A DNA stretch of 64,000 nucleotides from JAOXRU01 sp965247735 (GCA_965247735.1 CBDFHN010000002.1:2666001-2730000); one strand, 5' to 3'; counted from the first letter of the stretch, positions 43,528 to 52,948 are shown. The notes: generated by a model from the sequence alone, not told the origin. A program made the numbers and translations.

Positions 43528-44845
43528 TAAGATCTCTTTTAAGGAAATAAATAAACTTGCTATACCCTCCATTATTGCAGGTATTGCAGAACCACTAATT
43601 TCACTCACCGATTTAGCAATCCTTGGAAACGTCACTTCCAATCCGGTAGAAACGCTTGCTGCAGCAGGTATTGTAGGTTCTTTTATCTCTGCTATCATCT
43701 GGACATTAGCCCAGACCAAAACATCCATTTCTAGCTTAGTATCTCAACATTTTGGAGCAAGAAGACTTCATGCTGTAAAAACACTTGTACCACAGGTAAT
43801 TTTTATAAACTTGGCTCTTGGAGTTTTTATCTATTTAACATCACTACTTTTTGCAGAAGGCATCTTAATACAATACAATGCTAAAGGTCTTATTCTTAAT
43901 TATGGTATTTCTTACTATAAAATTAGAGCAATTGGATTTCCGCTTACACTAATGACTTTTGCTATTTTCGGAGTCTTTAGAGGACTACAAAATACATTCT
44001 GGGCTATGAAAGCTAGTCTTGCGGGGGCCTTAATCAATATTATTTTAGATTTTGTTCTTATTTATGGTATTGAAGGCATTATCCCTCCAATGCACCTAGC
44101 AGGAGCAGCATATGCTAGTGTTATTGCTCAATTAGTAATGTTAGTAATGGCTCTTTATTTTTTATTCAATAAAACAGTATTTGGATTACGGCTCAAACGA
44201 AATATAAATCCAAATATAAAAAGACACCTGCTTTTAAGTGCCAACTTATTCCTTAGAACTATTGCATTAAACATTGCCATCTATTTGGCTAATGCCTATG
44301 CTACAGATTATGGGAAAAACTATATTGCTGCCCAAAGTATTTTGATGAACATATGGCTGTTTTTTGCTTTTTTCGTTGATGGCTATTCTAATGCAGGAAA
44401 TGCCATCGCGGGGAAATTGCTTGGACAAAAAGCCTATAAAAAATTGTGGAGACTCAGTATTGACCTTAGTAAGTTTGCCGTTATAATTGCACTTTTGCTA
44501 ATGATAATCTGCGCCATATTCTACCAGCCAATTGGACTTATATTCAGTAAGGAAGAACAAGTATTACTACTTTTTACACAGCTTTTTTGGATGGTATTAC
44601 TAATGCAGCCTTTAAATGCTATTACTTTTGTGTTTGACGGAATTTTTAAAGGACTGGGAGAAGCAGCATTTTTAAGAAATGTGCTTTTTGCGGCTACCTT
44701 TTTAGGTTTTATTCCGACATTACTTCTAGTAGACTATTTTGACCTAAAACTTTATGGTGTTTGGATAGCCTTTACCGTATGGATGTTAATTAGAGGAGCA
44801 ACCTTAATATATAAGTTTAGACGAAAATATTTGAACAAGAACTAA
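43520..44845 (+). CDS. MATE-family efflux transporter (DinF-like)
   Basis: 441 residues with about 12 membrane helices. Family features: an N-terminal KLAIPSIIAGIAEPLISLTDLAILGN, the ISSLVSQHFGARR loop, FGVFRGLQNTFWAM, and a related second half (YAAQSILMNIWLFFAFFVDGYSNAGNAIAGKLLGQ). These proteins export drugs or cationic metabolites using a sodium or proton gradient. Coupling to the acetyltransferase gene suggests a shared detoxification role (inference). Confidence 0.92.
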   Translation: MINKISFKEINKLAIPSIIAGIAEPLISLTDLAILGNVTSNPVETLAAAGIVGSFISAIIWTLAQTKTSISSLVSQHFGARRLHAVKTLVPQVIFINLALGVFIYLTSLLFAEGILIQYNAKGLILNYGISYYKIRAIGFPLTLMTFAIFGVFRGLQNTFWAMKASLAGALINIILDFVLIYGIEGIIPPMHLAGAAYASVIAQLVMLVMALYFLFNKTVFGLRLKRNINPNIKRHLLLSANLFLRTIALNIAIYLANAYATDYGKNYIAAQSILMNIWLFFAFFVDGYSNAGNAIAGKLLGQKAYKKLWRLSIDLSKFAVIIALLLMIICAIFYQPIGLIFSKEEQVLLLFTQLFWMVLLMQPLNAITFVFDGIFKGLGEAAFLRNVLFAATFLGFIPTLLLVDYFDLKLYGVWIAFTVWMLIRGATLIYKFRRKYLNKN

Positions 44846-44874
44846 GAGGCAAGAGAGCAAGAGAGCAAGAGGCA
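44846..44874 (+). repeat. Short tandem repeat of about 8 bp
   Basis: Immediately after the MATE stop codon come GAGGCAA, GAGAGCAA, GAGAGCAA, GAGGCAT. The rest of the 220-bp gap is T-rich low-complexity DNA with no gene. Confidence 0.6.
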
Positions 44875-45065
44875 TAAATGTAAAAAACAACAAACAGGAA
44901 CTACTCTTAGTCATATTCGCCTTTCATTACTTATTAACTTATTCCGTTTTCTTAACTCATTAACTCGTTTGCTTTTTCAGTTTTTAACCTGTTCCCTTTT
45001 TTACTTTTTTACTTTTAACTTACTATCTTCAGACAAGATTTGTATTTTTGAAAAAACAATTATTT

Positions 45066-45833
45066 ATGGCAACAACAAGAACCAACGGAAGTTTGTACAC
45101 AGCTATTCAAAACGGAATTGCAACCATAGAATTTGGTCATCCTGCGAGTAATTCTTTTCCTTCTGAATTACTAGCTAGGCTTAGCAAAGAGTTACATTTA
45201 ATATCAAATAATGAAGAGGTAACTATTATTGTTTTAAAATCTGAAGGAGAAAAAGCATTTTGTGCTGGCGCAAGTTTTAATGAACTTGTTGCAGTATCTA
45301 ACCTTGATGAAGGCAAAGCTTTTTTCTCAGGATTTGCCAATGTCATCAATGCCATGCGCATATGCAAAAAACCTATTATTGGTCGCATCCAAGGTAAAGT
45401 TGTAGGTGGCGGTGTTGGTATTGCTGCAGCTTGCGACTATGTATTAGCTACTGAAGCCGCATCCATAAAACTCTCTGAACTTACTATTGGTATTGGTCCA
45501 TTTGTTATTGGCCCTGCTGTAGAACGTAAAATGGGTAAAGCTGCTTTTACAGAACTCTCTTTTGCTGCTGATGAGTGGAAAAATGCTTATTGGGCAAAAG
45601 AAAAAGGACTCTTTGCTAAGGTTTTTAATACTATTGAAGACCTTGATAAGGAACTAGATATTTTTACCTCAAAATTAGCATCCTATAATCCCGAGGCGTT
45701 ACGTTCCTTAAAAGAAACACTATGGATGGACACAGACCACTGGGACAAACTCTTAATAGAAAAAGCCGAATTATCAGGAAAATTAGTACTCTCTGATTTT
45801 ACAAAAAAAGCATTAGCAAAATTTAAAAAATAA
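45066..45833 (+). CDS. Enoyl-CoA hydratase/isomerase family protein
   Basis: 255 residues from ATG 45066; a TTG six codons upstream is in frame but sits in promoter-like DNA. The crotonase oxyanion-hole segments are FCAGASFNEL and QGKVVGGGVGIAAACDYVLAT, followed by SELTIGIGPFVIGP and ERKMGKAAFTEL. The catalytic Glu position after GGG is not the classical paired-Glu pattern of mitochondrial crotonase, so the reaction (hydration, isomerisation or hydrolysis of an acyl-CoA) is uncertain. A small membrane protein gene follows 2 bp later. Confidence 0.85.
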   Translation: MATTRTNGSLYTAIQNGIATIEFGHPASNSFPSELLARLSKELHLISNNEEVTIIVLKSEGEKAFCAGASFNELVAVSNLDEGKAFFSGFANVINAMRICKKPIIGRIQGKVVGGGVGIAAACDYVLATEAASIKLSELTIGIGPFVIGPAVERKMGKAAFTELSFAADEWKNAYWAKEKGLFAKVFNTIEDLDKELDIFTSKLASYNPEALRSLKETLWMDTDHWDKLLIEKAELSGKLVLSDFTKKALAKFKK

Positions 45834-45835
45834 AT

Positions 45836-46006
45836 ATGTTAAATACAATCCTCCTACAAGACGCTTCTGTTATAGATGACAAAATCGAAAATGCACCAGA
45901 TAATGCTTATCAAATAGGCGTTTTTATTGGATCATACCTTCCACTACTTATTTTGGTTGTTATTGCCTACCTTATATATCGATATAATAAGAGGAATAAG
46001 GAGTAA
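45836..46006 (+). CDS. Small single-pass membrane protein, 56 aa
   Basis: Starts 2 bp after the enoyl-CoA hydratase stop, so it is probably translated from the same message. An acidic N-terminus (LLQDASVIDDKIENAPDN) precedes one membrane helix (VFIGSYLPLLILVVIAYLIY) and a basic tail (RYNKRNKE), implying an outside-in topology. No family recognised. Confidence 0.65.
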   Translation: MLNTILLQDASVIDDKIENAPDNAYQIGVFIGSYLPLLILVVIAYLIYRYNKRNKE

Positions 46007-46035
46007 TACATCCTTACTTCACTTTTATAGATTAA

Positions 46036-46989
46036 CTATTTTTCGATCTTCTTTATCAGTTTTTCAACTAAAGCTTTTAAATCTGCAACATCGTTCTCTT
46101 GCTTTTTTAATTTCTTTTCTTGGGTAATTGTGTATAATGTTAGCTCTTCTATTTTTTGGAGAAGCTTAATATTCATTTCAGCTAAATGTATACCATTTTT
46201 CTCCATTTCTTTTGCTGACGCTATTTCAGGAAGGTGTTTGTTTTTCTTAATAAAACTTTCTACTTCTTCTATTGTTCGTAAATCATAGTCATTTTCAAAA
46301 ACAAAATCAGCCCCACCAGCTGTAGCAGTTACTTTTACTTCCCTTGAATGAATTAACCCTTTTACTGTCAATTTCGAATCAGGATTTACTGTTCCTATTC
46401 CTACATTTCCAGTTTTTGTGATTCTAAATCTTTCAACATTATTAGTGCCAATAGAAAAACTTTTATCAGCAATTGTTCCTATTACCATATTTCCATTAGT
46501 ATACATGGTATTCCCGTCGATGTACAAACTTGATCCATTATCTTGAATTCTTACTCCTGCGTTGGCCGTGTTAACTGATGAAATATTCCCAATCGTTGCA
46601 TTTCTATAGATGTGAAGAAGTCCATTTGATGGTGATGAAGTACCAATACCAACATGCCCACCTATGTCATTCAAAATAATATTTCCACTATAACTAGAAT
46701 TTATTCTACTCCTAATATAAAGATTTCCATTAGACGCAATATTTTCCATTACAAAGTTATTACTTTGAATGTCTGACGTTCTAATCTTAAATTTGGTTCC
46801 AAATTTAATACCATCATATGATTTTAACTGACCAAAATCTAATTTCATAGTTGGTGATGTTGTTCCAATCCCCACATTACCATTATTGTAATAAAAATCA
46901 GTCGCATTACCTGTAACTAATTTAACTTCTTGAGCTTTAACCCCAAAAACAATTCCTAATACTGCTAGTGTTAGTATACTATTTTTCAT
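46036..46989 (-). CDS. Secreted GIGT-repeat, tail-fibre-like protein, paralogue 3
   Basis: 317 residues with a signal peptide (MKNSILTLAVLGIVFGVKAQ). The conserved opening EVKLVTGNATDFYYNNGNVGIGTTSP is shared with the two genes upstream, and further GHVGIGTSSP and GNVGIGTVNP motifs follow, as in phage tail-fibre and S74-associated stalk proteins. The C-terminus has DYDLRTIEEVESFIKKNKHLPEI, an EMEKNGIHLAEMNIKLLQKIEELTLYTI segment and a coiled coil. It lacks a visible S74 peptidase Ser-Lys dyad. Its start overlaps the preceding gene by 11 bp. Probably a trimeric surface stalk; ligand unknown. Confidence 0.75.
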   Translation of the reverse strand: MKNSILTLAVLGIVFGVKAQEVKLVTGNATDFYYNNGNVGIGTTSPTMKLDFGQLKSYDGIKFGTKFKIRTSDIQSNNFVMENIASNGNLYIRSRINSSYSGNIILNDIGGHVGIGTSSPSNGLLHIYRNATIGNISSVNTANAGVRIQDNGSSLYIDGNTMYTNGNMVIGTIADKSFSIGTNNVERFRITKTGNVGIGTVNPDSKLTVKGLIHSREVKVTATAGGADFVFENDYDLRTIEEVESFIKKNKHLPEIASAKEMEKNGIHLAEMNIKLLQKIEELTLYTITQEKKLKKQENDVADLKALVEKLIKKIEK

Positions 46990-48082
46990 TTTCCTTATTT
47001 ATATGGTCTTCTAATTTAGATACTCTTTGGAATAACGATTTAAGAACCATATTCTCTTTTTCTAATCTTTCAATTTTAGCATTTTGCTCTTTTAACGTAT
47101 TAATTTCCTTTTCTTGAGCAATTGTGTACAGTGTTAATTCTTCTATTTTTTGCAATAACTTAGCATTCATTTCTCCTAAAAACATTCCATTTTCGGCTAC
47201 TTCTTTCGCACTAGGAATATCTTTTAAATGCCCTTTTTCTTTAATATGGCTTTCTACCTCCTTTAGTGTTGGTAAAGCATACTCCTTATCAAAAACGAAA
47301 TCTGGCCAATTACTATGCGAAGCTACTTTTACTTCTTCCGCAGCAATTTTTCCTTTAACTCCCAATTTGAAACCTTTCGTATCTATTGTACCTATTCCTA
47401 CATTTCCATTTTCTTCGATGATCATTCGTACCTGTTGTGTACCACTATAACCATTTCTTGTGCCAAATGCTAAACCATAATTTGAATTCTTACCTTCTAT
47501 TCCAAAATCAATAAAAGCCTGTGGAGTAACATCTACGACCCTTTGGATTCTAAGAGAAGTATTATTCCAATTTGATCCATTACTGTTTCTTTTATTTAGA
47601 ATTTGAAATTTTGAATTATTACCAACTACACTACCTTCTATTGTAGTAAGAACTGACTGATCGTTAATTGTTGTTCCTAAAGCGCTTGCCTTTACATGAA
47701 ATTTATTTTCTGGACTTGATGTCCCGATTCCTACATTACCGTTTGTTGAAATGCGCATTCTTTCAATTGCATTAGTTAGAAACCTAAAACTCTCATCTGA
47801 ATGCTGGTAATAAATTTGTCCTCTTGAACCATGATCTATATCTCCAAAATAAATTGCAGACCTTGAGGTGTTATCATTTACTAAAATTCTCATTTCAGTA
47901 TTTCCAGATTGAGTTTTTATAACAAGAGGCTTATCTGGTGAAGTAGTGCCAATCCCAACATTTCCATTATAATAATAAAAATCAGTTGCATTTCCTGTAA
48001 CCAACTTAACCTCTTGAGCTTTAACCCCAAAAACAATTCCTAATACCGCTAGTGTTAGTATACTTTTTTTAATTATTTGCAT
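46979..48082 (-). CDS. Secreted GIGT-repeat, tail-fibre-like protein, paralogue 2
   Basis: 367 residues. Signal peptide and opening are nearly the same as its neighbours (FYYYNGNVGIGTTSP). Four GIGT motifs are visible. The middle (about residues 50-230) is unrelated to the other two, while the last 130 residues (GFKLGVKGKIAAEEVKVASH...FVFDKEYALPTLKEVESHIKEKGHLKDIPSAKEVAENGMFLGEMNAKLLQKIEELTLYTIAQE) are nearly identical to paralogue 1. Organised like a cassette between fixed ends. Ends in a predicted coiled coil. Confidence 0.75.
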   Translation of the reverse strand: MQIIKKSILTLAVLGIVFGVKAQEVKLVTGNATDFYYYNGNVGIGTTSPDKPLVIKTQSGNTEMRILVNDNTSRSAIYFGDIDHGSRGQIYYQHSDESFRFLTNAIERMRISTNGNVGIGTSSPENKFHVKASALGTTINDQSVLTTIEGSVVGNNSKFQILNKRNSNGSNWNNTSLRIQRVVDVTPQAFIDFGIEGKNSNYGLAFGTRNGYSGTQQVRMIIEENGNVGIGTIDTKGFKLGVKGKIAAEEVKVASHSNWPDFVFDKEYALPTLKEVESHIKEKGHLKDIPSAKEVAENGMFLGEMNAKLLQKIEELTLYTIAQEKEINTLKEQNAKIERLEKENMVLKSLFQRVSKLEDHINKENEK

Positions 48083-48096
48083 ATTAAATATGTTAT

Positions 48097-49137
48097 CTAT
48101 TTATTATTTTTAACCAATAACGCTTCTATTTTACTTAAACGATAGTCCAATGCTTTATTTTCTTTTTTAAGCATTTTGATTTCGTTGTTTTGATTTTCAA
48201 ATGTTTTGATCTTCTTTTCTTGCGCAATTGTGTATAATGTTAGCTCTTCTATTTTTTGCAATAACTTAGCATTCATTTCTCCTAAAAATATTCCATTTTC
48301 GGCTACTTCTTTCGCACTAGGAATATCTTTTAAATGCCCTTTTTCTTTAATATGACTTTCTACCTCCTTTAGTGTTGGTAAAGCATACTCCTTATCAAAA
48401 ACGAAATCTGGCCAATTATTATGTGAAGCTACTTTTACTTCTTCCGCAGCAATTTTTCCTTTCACTCCCAATTTAAAACCTTTTGTATCTGTTGTACCTA
48501 TCCCAAAATTACTTGATACATACCAAGAGTTATATGCTGTATTATACCCAAACTCTCTTCCCCACTGCCATGCACCATCATCATAAGGAGCAAAAAAAGT
48601 TTTCCCTTGGGTTGCATGTCTATCTATCCATAGCTTACCATCTAAATTTTCCTTTGGCCCTACAATAGTTCCCGTAAGCAAACTTACTCTACCGCTAAAA
48701 TTTGCACTACCATTTACATCTAATTTAGATGTAGGGTTTGCCGTTCCTATCCCTACATGTCCATTATATGAAATTCTCATTTTTTCTGATAATGTATTAT
48801 ATCCATTCCAAGTGTTAAAAACTATGCTCGAATAATTAAACGGATTTGCACCATTTTTAGTTTTTACACCAATTGATGCTGCTGTTATAGAATTAGTTGC
48901 CCATCTGTTATAAAACTTAATTTCTCCAAAATATTGATCATAACTACCTTGAGAATTAGTAATTGATAAATTCCCATCATAGATATGCAGTTTTTGATTT
49001 GGACTTGTTGTCCCAATTCCCACTTTTCCATTATTATAGTAAAAATCAGTTGCATTGCCTGTAACCAATTTAACCTCTTGAGCCTTAACCCCAAAAACAA
49101 TTCCTAATACTGCTACTATTACTATACTATTTTTCAT
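48097..49137 (-). CDS. Secreted GIGT-repeat, tail-fibre-like protein, paralogue 1 (first of three)
   Basis: 346 residues. Signal peptide MKNSIVIVAVLGIVFGVKAQ, opening FYYNNGKVGIGTTSPNQKLHIYDG, a middle region with GHVGIGTANPTSKLDVNGSANFSG, and the same C-terminal block as paralogue 2 from GFKLGVKGKIAAEEVKV onward. First gene of the three-gene operon, 14 bp before paralogue 2, preceded by a perfect minus-strand -7 box. Likely exported; whether it is retained at the surface cannot be judged. Confidence 0.75.
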   Translation of the reverse strand: MKNSIVIVAVLGIVFGVKAQEVKLVTGNATDFYYNNGKVGIGTTSPNQKLHIYDGNLSITNSQGSYDQYFGEIKFYNRWATNSITAASIGVKTKNGANPFNYSSIVFNTWNGYNTLSEKMRISYNGHVGIGTANPTSKLDVNGSANFSGRVSLLTGTIVGPKENLDGKLWIDRHATQGKTFFAPYDDGAWQWGREFGYNTAYNSWYVSSNFGIGTTDTKGFKLGVKGKIAAEEVKVASHNNWPDFVFDKEYALPTLKEVESHIKEKGHLKDIPSAKEVAENGIFLGEMNAKLLQKIEELTLYTIAQEKKIKTFENQNNEIKMLKKENKALDYRLSKIEALLVKNNK

Positions 49138-49182
49138 TTTCCTTATGTTCTTGATCAGTGAATTTTTAAATAAACGTTAAAC

Positions 49183-49190
49183 CAAATATA
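49183..49190 (-). promoter_or_regulatory. -7 box for the GIGT-repeat operon
   Basis: The minus strand reads TATATTTG (TAnnTTTG), 46 bp before the paralogue 1 start. The remaining DNA up to 49409 holds no gene. Confidence 0.55.
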
Positions 49191-49409
49191 ACTTATTTAT
49201 TTGTTTTGAGCTTATTTTCATGCTTGTTGTTTTACATAAAGAATTCGGAATTGAGGATTATTAATATTTGATAAACTTATCCTCTCAAGCAGTTACTTCA
49301 TCTATTAATAAAATCTCGAAAAAATACAACTACTAGATAACCGTAGCATATTATGGCACCTAGTAACTACTCACTATCGACAAGGAATAAAAAGACAAAC
49401 AGCAACTCT

Positions 49410-49883
49410 TTATTTAACACTATCCTCATATCCAACATCAGCTTTTAAATTAGTTTGTTTGGCTGCTTGTACCGCTAAAAAATCGCAGCGTTCGTTTTGC
49501 GGATGGTTATTATGTCCTTTTATCCATTGGAACGCTACCTTGTGTTTTCGGTATTCTTTTAGAAAAAGTTTCCATAGATCTGGATTTTTCTTTCCTTTAA
49601 AATTCTTTTTCTCCCATCCAAAGAGCCATTTTTTGTCTACAGCATCTGCTACATATTTAGAATCGGTATAAACTAGCACAGAAACATTATCTTTTTTTAG
49701 CTTTTTTAAGCTCTCAATTACTGCCAAAAGCTCCATTCTATTATTGGTTGTTTTTAAAAAACCATCAGAAAACTCCTTTTTATAGGGTTTTCCTACCCAT
49801 TCCATAACAATCCCATAACCACCAGGTCCGGGATTTCCGCTACAAGCTCCGTCCGTATATATATGTACGCTAGCACTATTCAT
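49410..49883 (-). CDS. rnhA: Ribonuclease HI
   Basis: 157 residues. All catalytic acids are in place: Asp in IYTDGACSGNPGPGGYG, Glu in TTNNRMELLAVIE, Asp in VYTDSKYV, and the final Asp in NERCDFLA after the flexible His loop GHNNHPQ. It removes RNA from RNA-DNA hybrids in the cytoplasm. It overlaps purN by 8 bp, the arrangement usual in flavobacteria. Confidence 0.95.
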   Translation of the reverse strand: MNSASVHIYTDGACSGNPGPGGYGIVMEWVGKPYKKEFSDGFLKTTNNRMELLAVIESLKKLKKDNVSVLVYTDSKYVADAVDKKWLFGWEKKNFKGKKNPDLWKLFLKEYRKHKVAFQWIKGHNNHPQNERCDFLAVQAAKQTNLKADVGYEDSVK

Positions 49884-50442
49884 TTAGCAATTCAAAAATT
49901 ACGCTTGGAAAGTGCTTTTGCTCTAATAAATGTATCTTTTTAGCAATATCATCTGGAGTATCGGATGTTAAAAGTGCCGTTTTGGCCTGAAAAATGACCG
50001 CTCCTTCATCATAATTCTCATTTACATAGTGAATAGTGATGCCGGTTTCCGATTCTTTATTTTCACATACCGCTCGATGCACATTCATCCCATACATTCC
50101 TTTTCCACCATAGTTTGGTAACAACGCTGGATGAATATTTACAATCCGATTAGGGAATGCTGAGATGAACTTTTCGGGTATTTTCCACAAAAAGCCAGCT
50201 AACACTATAAAATCTGGATTGATATCTTTTACTAAATTCAAGACAATATCGTCGGTCACAAAGGCAGTTTTATTAAATGTCAAGCAACTTATACCTAACC
50301 TATTGCACCTATCTATAACTTTGGCATCCCTTTTGTTAGTTAATACAGTAGAAATAGTAACTTCACTCTTATCGTGAAAAAAATTAATTATATTTTCTAC
50401 ATTAGTACCCGATCCGGACGCAAATAGAACTAAATGTTTCAT
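49876..50442 (-). CDS. purN: Phosphoribosylglycinamide formyltransferase
   Basis: 188 residues from ATG 50442 (MKHLVLFASGSGTNVENI); an upstream in-frame Met would add nine residues with no family match. The substrate phosphate loop SGSGTN, the catalytic Asn-His pair in VNIHPALLPNYGG and the Asp in NENYDEGAVIF are present. It formylates GAR with 10-formyl-THF in purine synthesis. Divergent from acpP. Confidence 0.94.
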   Translation of the reverse strand: MKHLVLFASGSGTNVENIINFFHDKSEVTISTVLTNKRDAKVIDRCNRLGISCLTFNKTAFVTDDIVLNLVKDINPDFIVLAGFLWKIPEKFISAFPNRIVNIHPALLPNYGGKGMYGMNVHRAVCENKESETGITIHYVNENYDEGAVIFQAKTALLTSDTPDDIAKKIHLLEQKHFPSVIFELLNE

Positions 50443-50550
50443 AGCAATAAAAAAAGTTATAAATTTCACACAAAAAAAAGAATAATTATTAATAAATTAG
50501 GGCTTAAAATGAATTACTTGGATATATTTTTTAATTTTAAAGCACATTTT

Positions 50551-50591
50551 ACCGCATAATTGCGGTAATCATCCAAAGTTTTTTATTTTTG
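50551..50591 (+). promoter_or_regulatory. acpP promoter with overlapping palindrome
   Basis: TTG at 50560-50562, a 21-nt spacer and TATTTTTG at 50584-50591. A palindrome ACCGCA-TAAT-TGCGGT (50551-50566) covers the TTG element, placed so that a bound protein would block the promoter. Confidence 0.7.
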
Positions 50592-50621
50592 CCAACAATT
50601 AAATTTTAAAACTAAAACATT

Positions 50622-50855
50622 ATGTCAGACATTGCATCAAGAGTAAAAGCGATCATCGTAGACAAATTAGGAGTTGATGAGAACGAAGTTGTAACGGAAG
50701 CTAGCTTCACTAACGACCTAGGAGCAGACTCATTGGACACTGTAGAATTAATCATGGAATTCGAAAAAGAATTTGATATTCAAATTCCAGATGATCAAGC
50801 TGAAAACATTGCAACAGTTGGTCAAGCAGTTAGTTACATCGAAGAAGCAAAGTAA
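50622..50855 (+). CDS. acpP: Acyl carrier protein
   Basis: 77 residues, strongly acidic. The phosphopantetheine Ser37 is in LGADSLDTVELIMEFE, the canonical DSL motif. It carries acyl chains in fatty-acid synthesis. fabF follows 106 bp later, so the two form the standard acpP-fabF operon. Confidence 0.97.
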   Translation: MSDIASRVKAIIVDKLGVDENEVVTEASFTNDLGADSLDTVELIMEFEKEFDIQIPDDQAENIATVGQAVSYIEEAK

Positions 50856-50961
50856 TTTTTCATACAATATTGAAAATTATAAAATTTATTCATGCTGTAA
50901 TGGCATGAATAAATTTTTTTGATTGCTAAAAAAACGCTAGTTTACAAAAAATTTGAATTCA

Positions 50962-52211
50962 ATGGAGTTAAAGCGAGTTGTAGTTACTGGACTGGGGGCA
51001 CTAACCCCAATCGGTAATAATATAGAAGAATATTGGAATGCTTTAATAAATGGTGTTAGCGGAGCTGCTCCAATCACACACTTTGATGCTTCAAAGTTTA
51101 AAACACAGTTTGCTTGTGAGGTTAAAAACTTTAACCCTACAGATTTTATGGACCGTAAAGAAGCGAGAAGAGCAGATCCATTTGCTCAATTTGCTTTGGT
51201 TACTGCCGATGAAGCTTTAAAAGATTCTAAATTAGATTTAGAAAAAATAAACAAAAACAGAGTAGGTGTTATTTGGGGAGCTGGTATTGGAGGTATTCAA
51301 ACGTTCCAAGATGAAGTTACCAATTACGTTAAAGGTGATGGTACTCCAAAATTCAACCCTTTCTTTATTCCAAAGATGATAGCAGACATAGCTCCTGCTT
51401 AATCTCTATCAAATATGGATTTATGGGACCTAACTATACTACGGTTTCTGCTTGTGCTTCTTCTGCAAATGCAATTTTTGATGCGCTAAACTCTATTCGT
51501 TTGGGACATACAGATATTGTAATTACTGGAGGTTCTGAAGCTGCGGTTACCGATGCTGGAATGGGTGGCTTTAACGCCATGCATGCCATGAGTACTAGAA
51601 ACGATGATCCTAAAACAGCCTCTAGGCCTTTTGATGCCAATAGAGATGGATTTGTCTTAGGAGAAGGCTCTGGAGCATTAGTATTAGAAGAATACGAACA
51701 TGCTAAAAAAAGAGGAGCAAAAATATATGCAGAACTAGCTGGAGGAGGATTATCTTCTGATGCTTACCACATGACTGCACCACATCCTGATGGAGACGGT
51801 GTTACGCTTGTAATGAAAAACTGCCTAGAAAATGCAGGTTTAAAACCTGAAGATATAGACGCGATAAATACACATGGTACTTCTACTCCACTTGGAGATG
51901 TTGCAGAATTAAAAGCAATAGGAAAAGTATTTGGAGATCATGCCAAAAATATAAATATCAATTCAACAAAATCCATGACTGGTCATTTGTTAGGTGCTGC
52001 AGGAGCTATTGAAGCGATCTCTGCTATCTTATCAATAGAACATGGAATAGTACCCCCATCTATAAATCACAGTACTATAGATGAAAATATTGATCCCGAA
52101 CTGAATCTGACACTTAACAAAGCACAAAAACGCGATGTTAAAGTTGCCATGAGTAACACTTTTGGATTTGGAGGCCATAATGCTTGTGTTGTTTTTAAAA
52201 AATTAGATTAA
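50962..52211 (+). CDS. fabF: 3-oxoacyl-ACP synthase II with an apparent single-base deletion
   Basis: The gene reads as two frames: 50962-51402 (start ATG 50962, MELKRVVVTGLGALTPIGN) and 51423-52211. The first ends at FFIPKMIADIAPA-stop, just where family members continue with G-LISIKYGFMGPN; that continuation is present one frame over from about 51398. Adding one base near 51396-51398 (GGC for GC) restores about 417 codons. The Cys-His-His triad is intact: VSACASSANAIF, NTHGTSTPLGD and MTGHLLGAAGA. FabF elongates acyl-ACP and should be important, so a sequencing or assembly error is more likely than real loss. Confidence 0.9.
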
Positions 52212-52219
52212 GATAGAAT

Positions 52220-52948
52220 ATGTCAATATTCTCTAAAATATTCAAGTCCCAGTCTCCTCAAGACCGGGACTTTTTTTTGGGAATAACTAAAATCTTAGGT
52301 TTTAAGCCAAAACATATTCATTATTATCAAAAAGCATTCACCCATCGCTCTGCTAACATCAAAGACAAAGACGGATTTCCTTCCAACTACGAACGTTTAG
52401 AATTTCTTGGTGATGTTATTTTAGGTGCTGTCATTTCTGGATACCTATTTAATGAAGTTCCAACTGGGGATGAAGGATACCTCACCAAAATGAGATCAAA
52501 AATCGTTAGTAGAGAACACCTCAACGAACTAGGAAAAGACCTAAAACTTATTACTTTTGTAAAAAGTAGAATCCATAAATCTAATTTTGGAGACAATATA
52601 CACGGTAATGTTTTTGAAGCATTAGTTGGTGCCATCTACTTGGATAGAGGATATTCTTATAGCGAAAAATTCATCAGCAAACGTGTTATTAAACCTTATG
52701 TAAATATAGAACAGCTAGAAGGAAGAGTCATCAGCTACAAAAGCCTTGTTATTGAATGGTGTCAAAAGGAAAAAATACCATTCAACTATGAAGTTTATGA
52801 GGATACCGGTAACGACACCTTTAAACACTTTGCTGTAAAACTATTTATTGATGAAAAAATTATTGCCAAAGCAAGAGCTACCTCAAAGAAAAAGGCGGAA
52901 GAAAAAGCATCAAAAAGAGCCTTTTTTGCACTGCAAAAAAAAATGTAG
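52220..52948 (+). CDS. rnc: Ribonuclease III
   Basis: 242 residues, 8 bp after fabF. The signature NYERLEFLGDVILG holds the metal-binding Glu and Asp; the second acidic cluster is in GNVFEALVGAIYLD. The C-terminal dsRNA-binding domain is IEWCQKEKIPFNYEVYEDTGND...KKKAEEKASKRAFFAL. It cuts double-stranded RNA in rRNA and mRNA processing. Confidence 0.95.
   Translation: MSIFSKIFKSQSPQDRDFFLGITKILGFKPKHIHYYQKAFTHRSANIKDKDGFPSNYERLEFLGDVILGAVISGYLFNEVPTGDEGYLTKMRSKIVSREHLNELGKDLKLITFVKSRIHKSNFGDNIHGNVFEALVGAIYLDRGYSYSEKFISKRVIKPYVNIEQLEGRVISYKSLVIEWCQKEKIPFNYEVYEDTGNDTFKHFAVKLFIDEKIIAKARATSKKKAEEKASKRAFFALQKKM

Noticed and set aside
44846..45065. A promoter or gene in the T-rich stretch before the enoyl-CoA hydratase gene
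   Set aside because: Low-complexity T/A runs produce many chance matches; nothing specific could be supported.
46036..49137. Prophage remnant, because of tail-fibre-like repeats
   Set aside because: All three proteins have signal peptides and no phage structural, lysis or integrase genes lie nearby.
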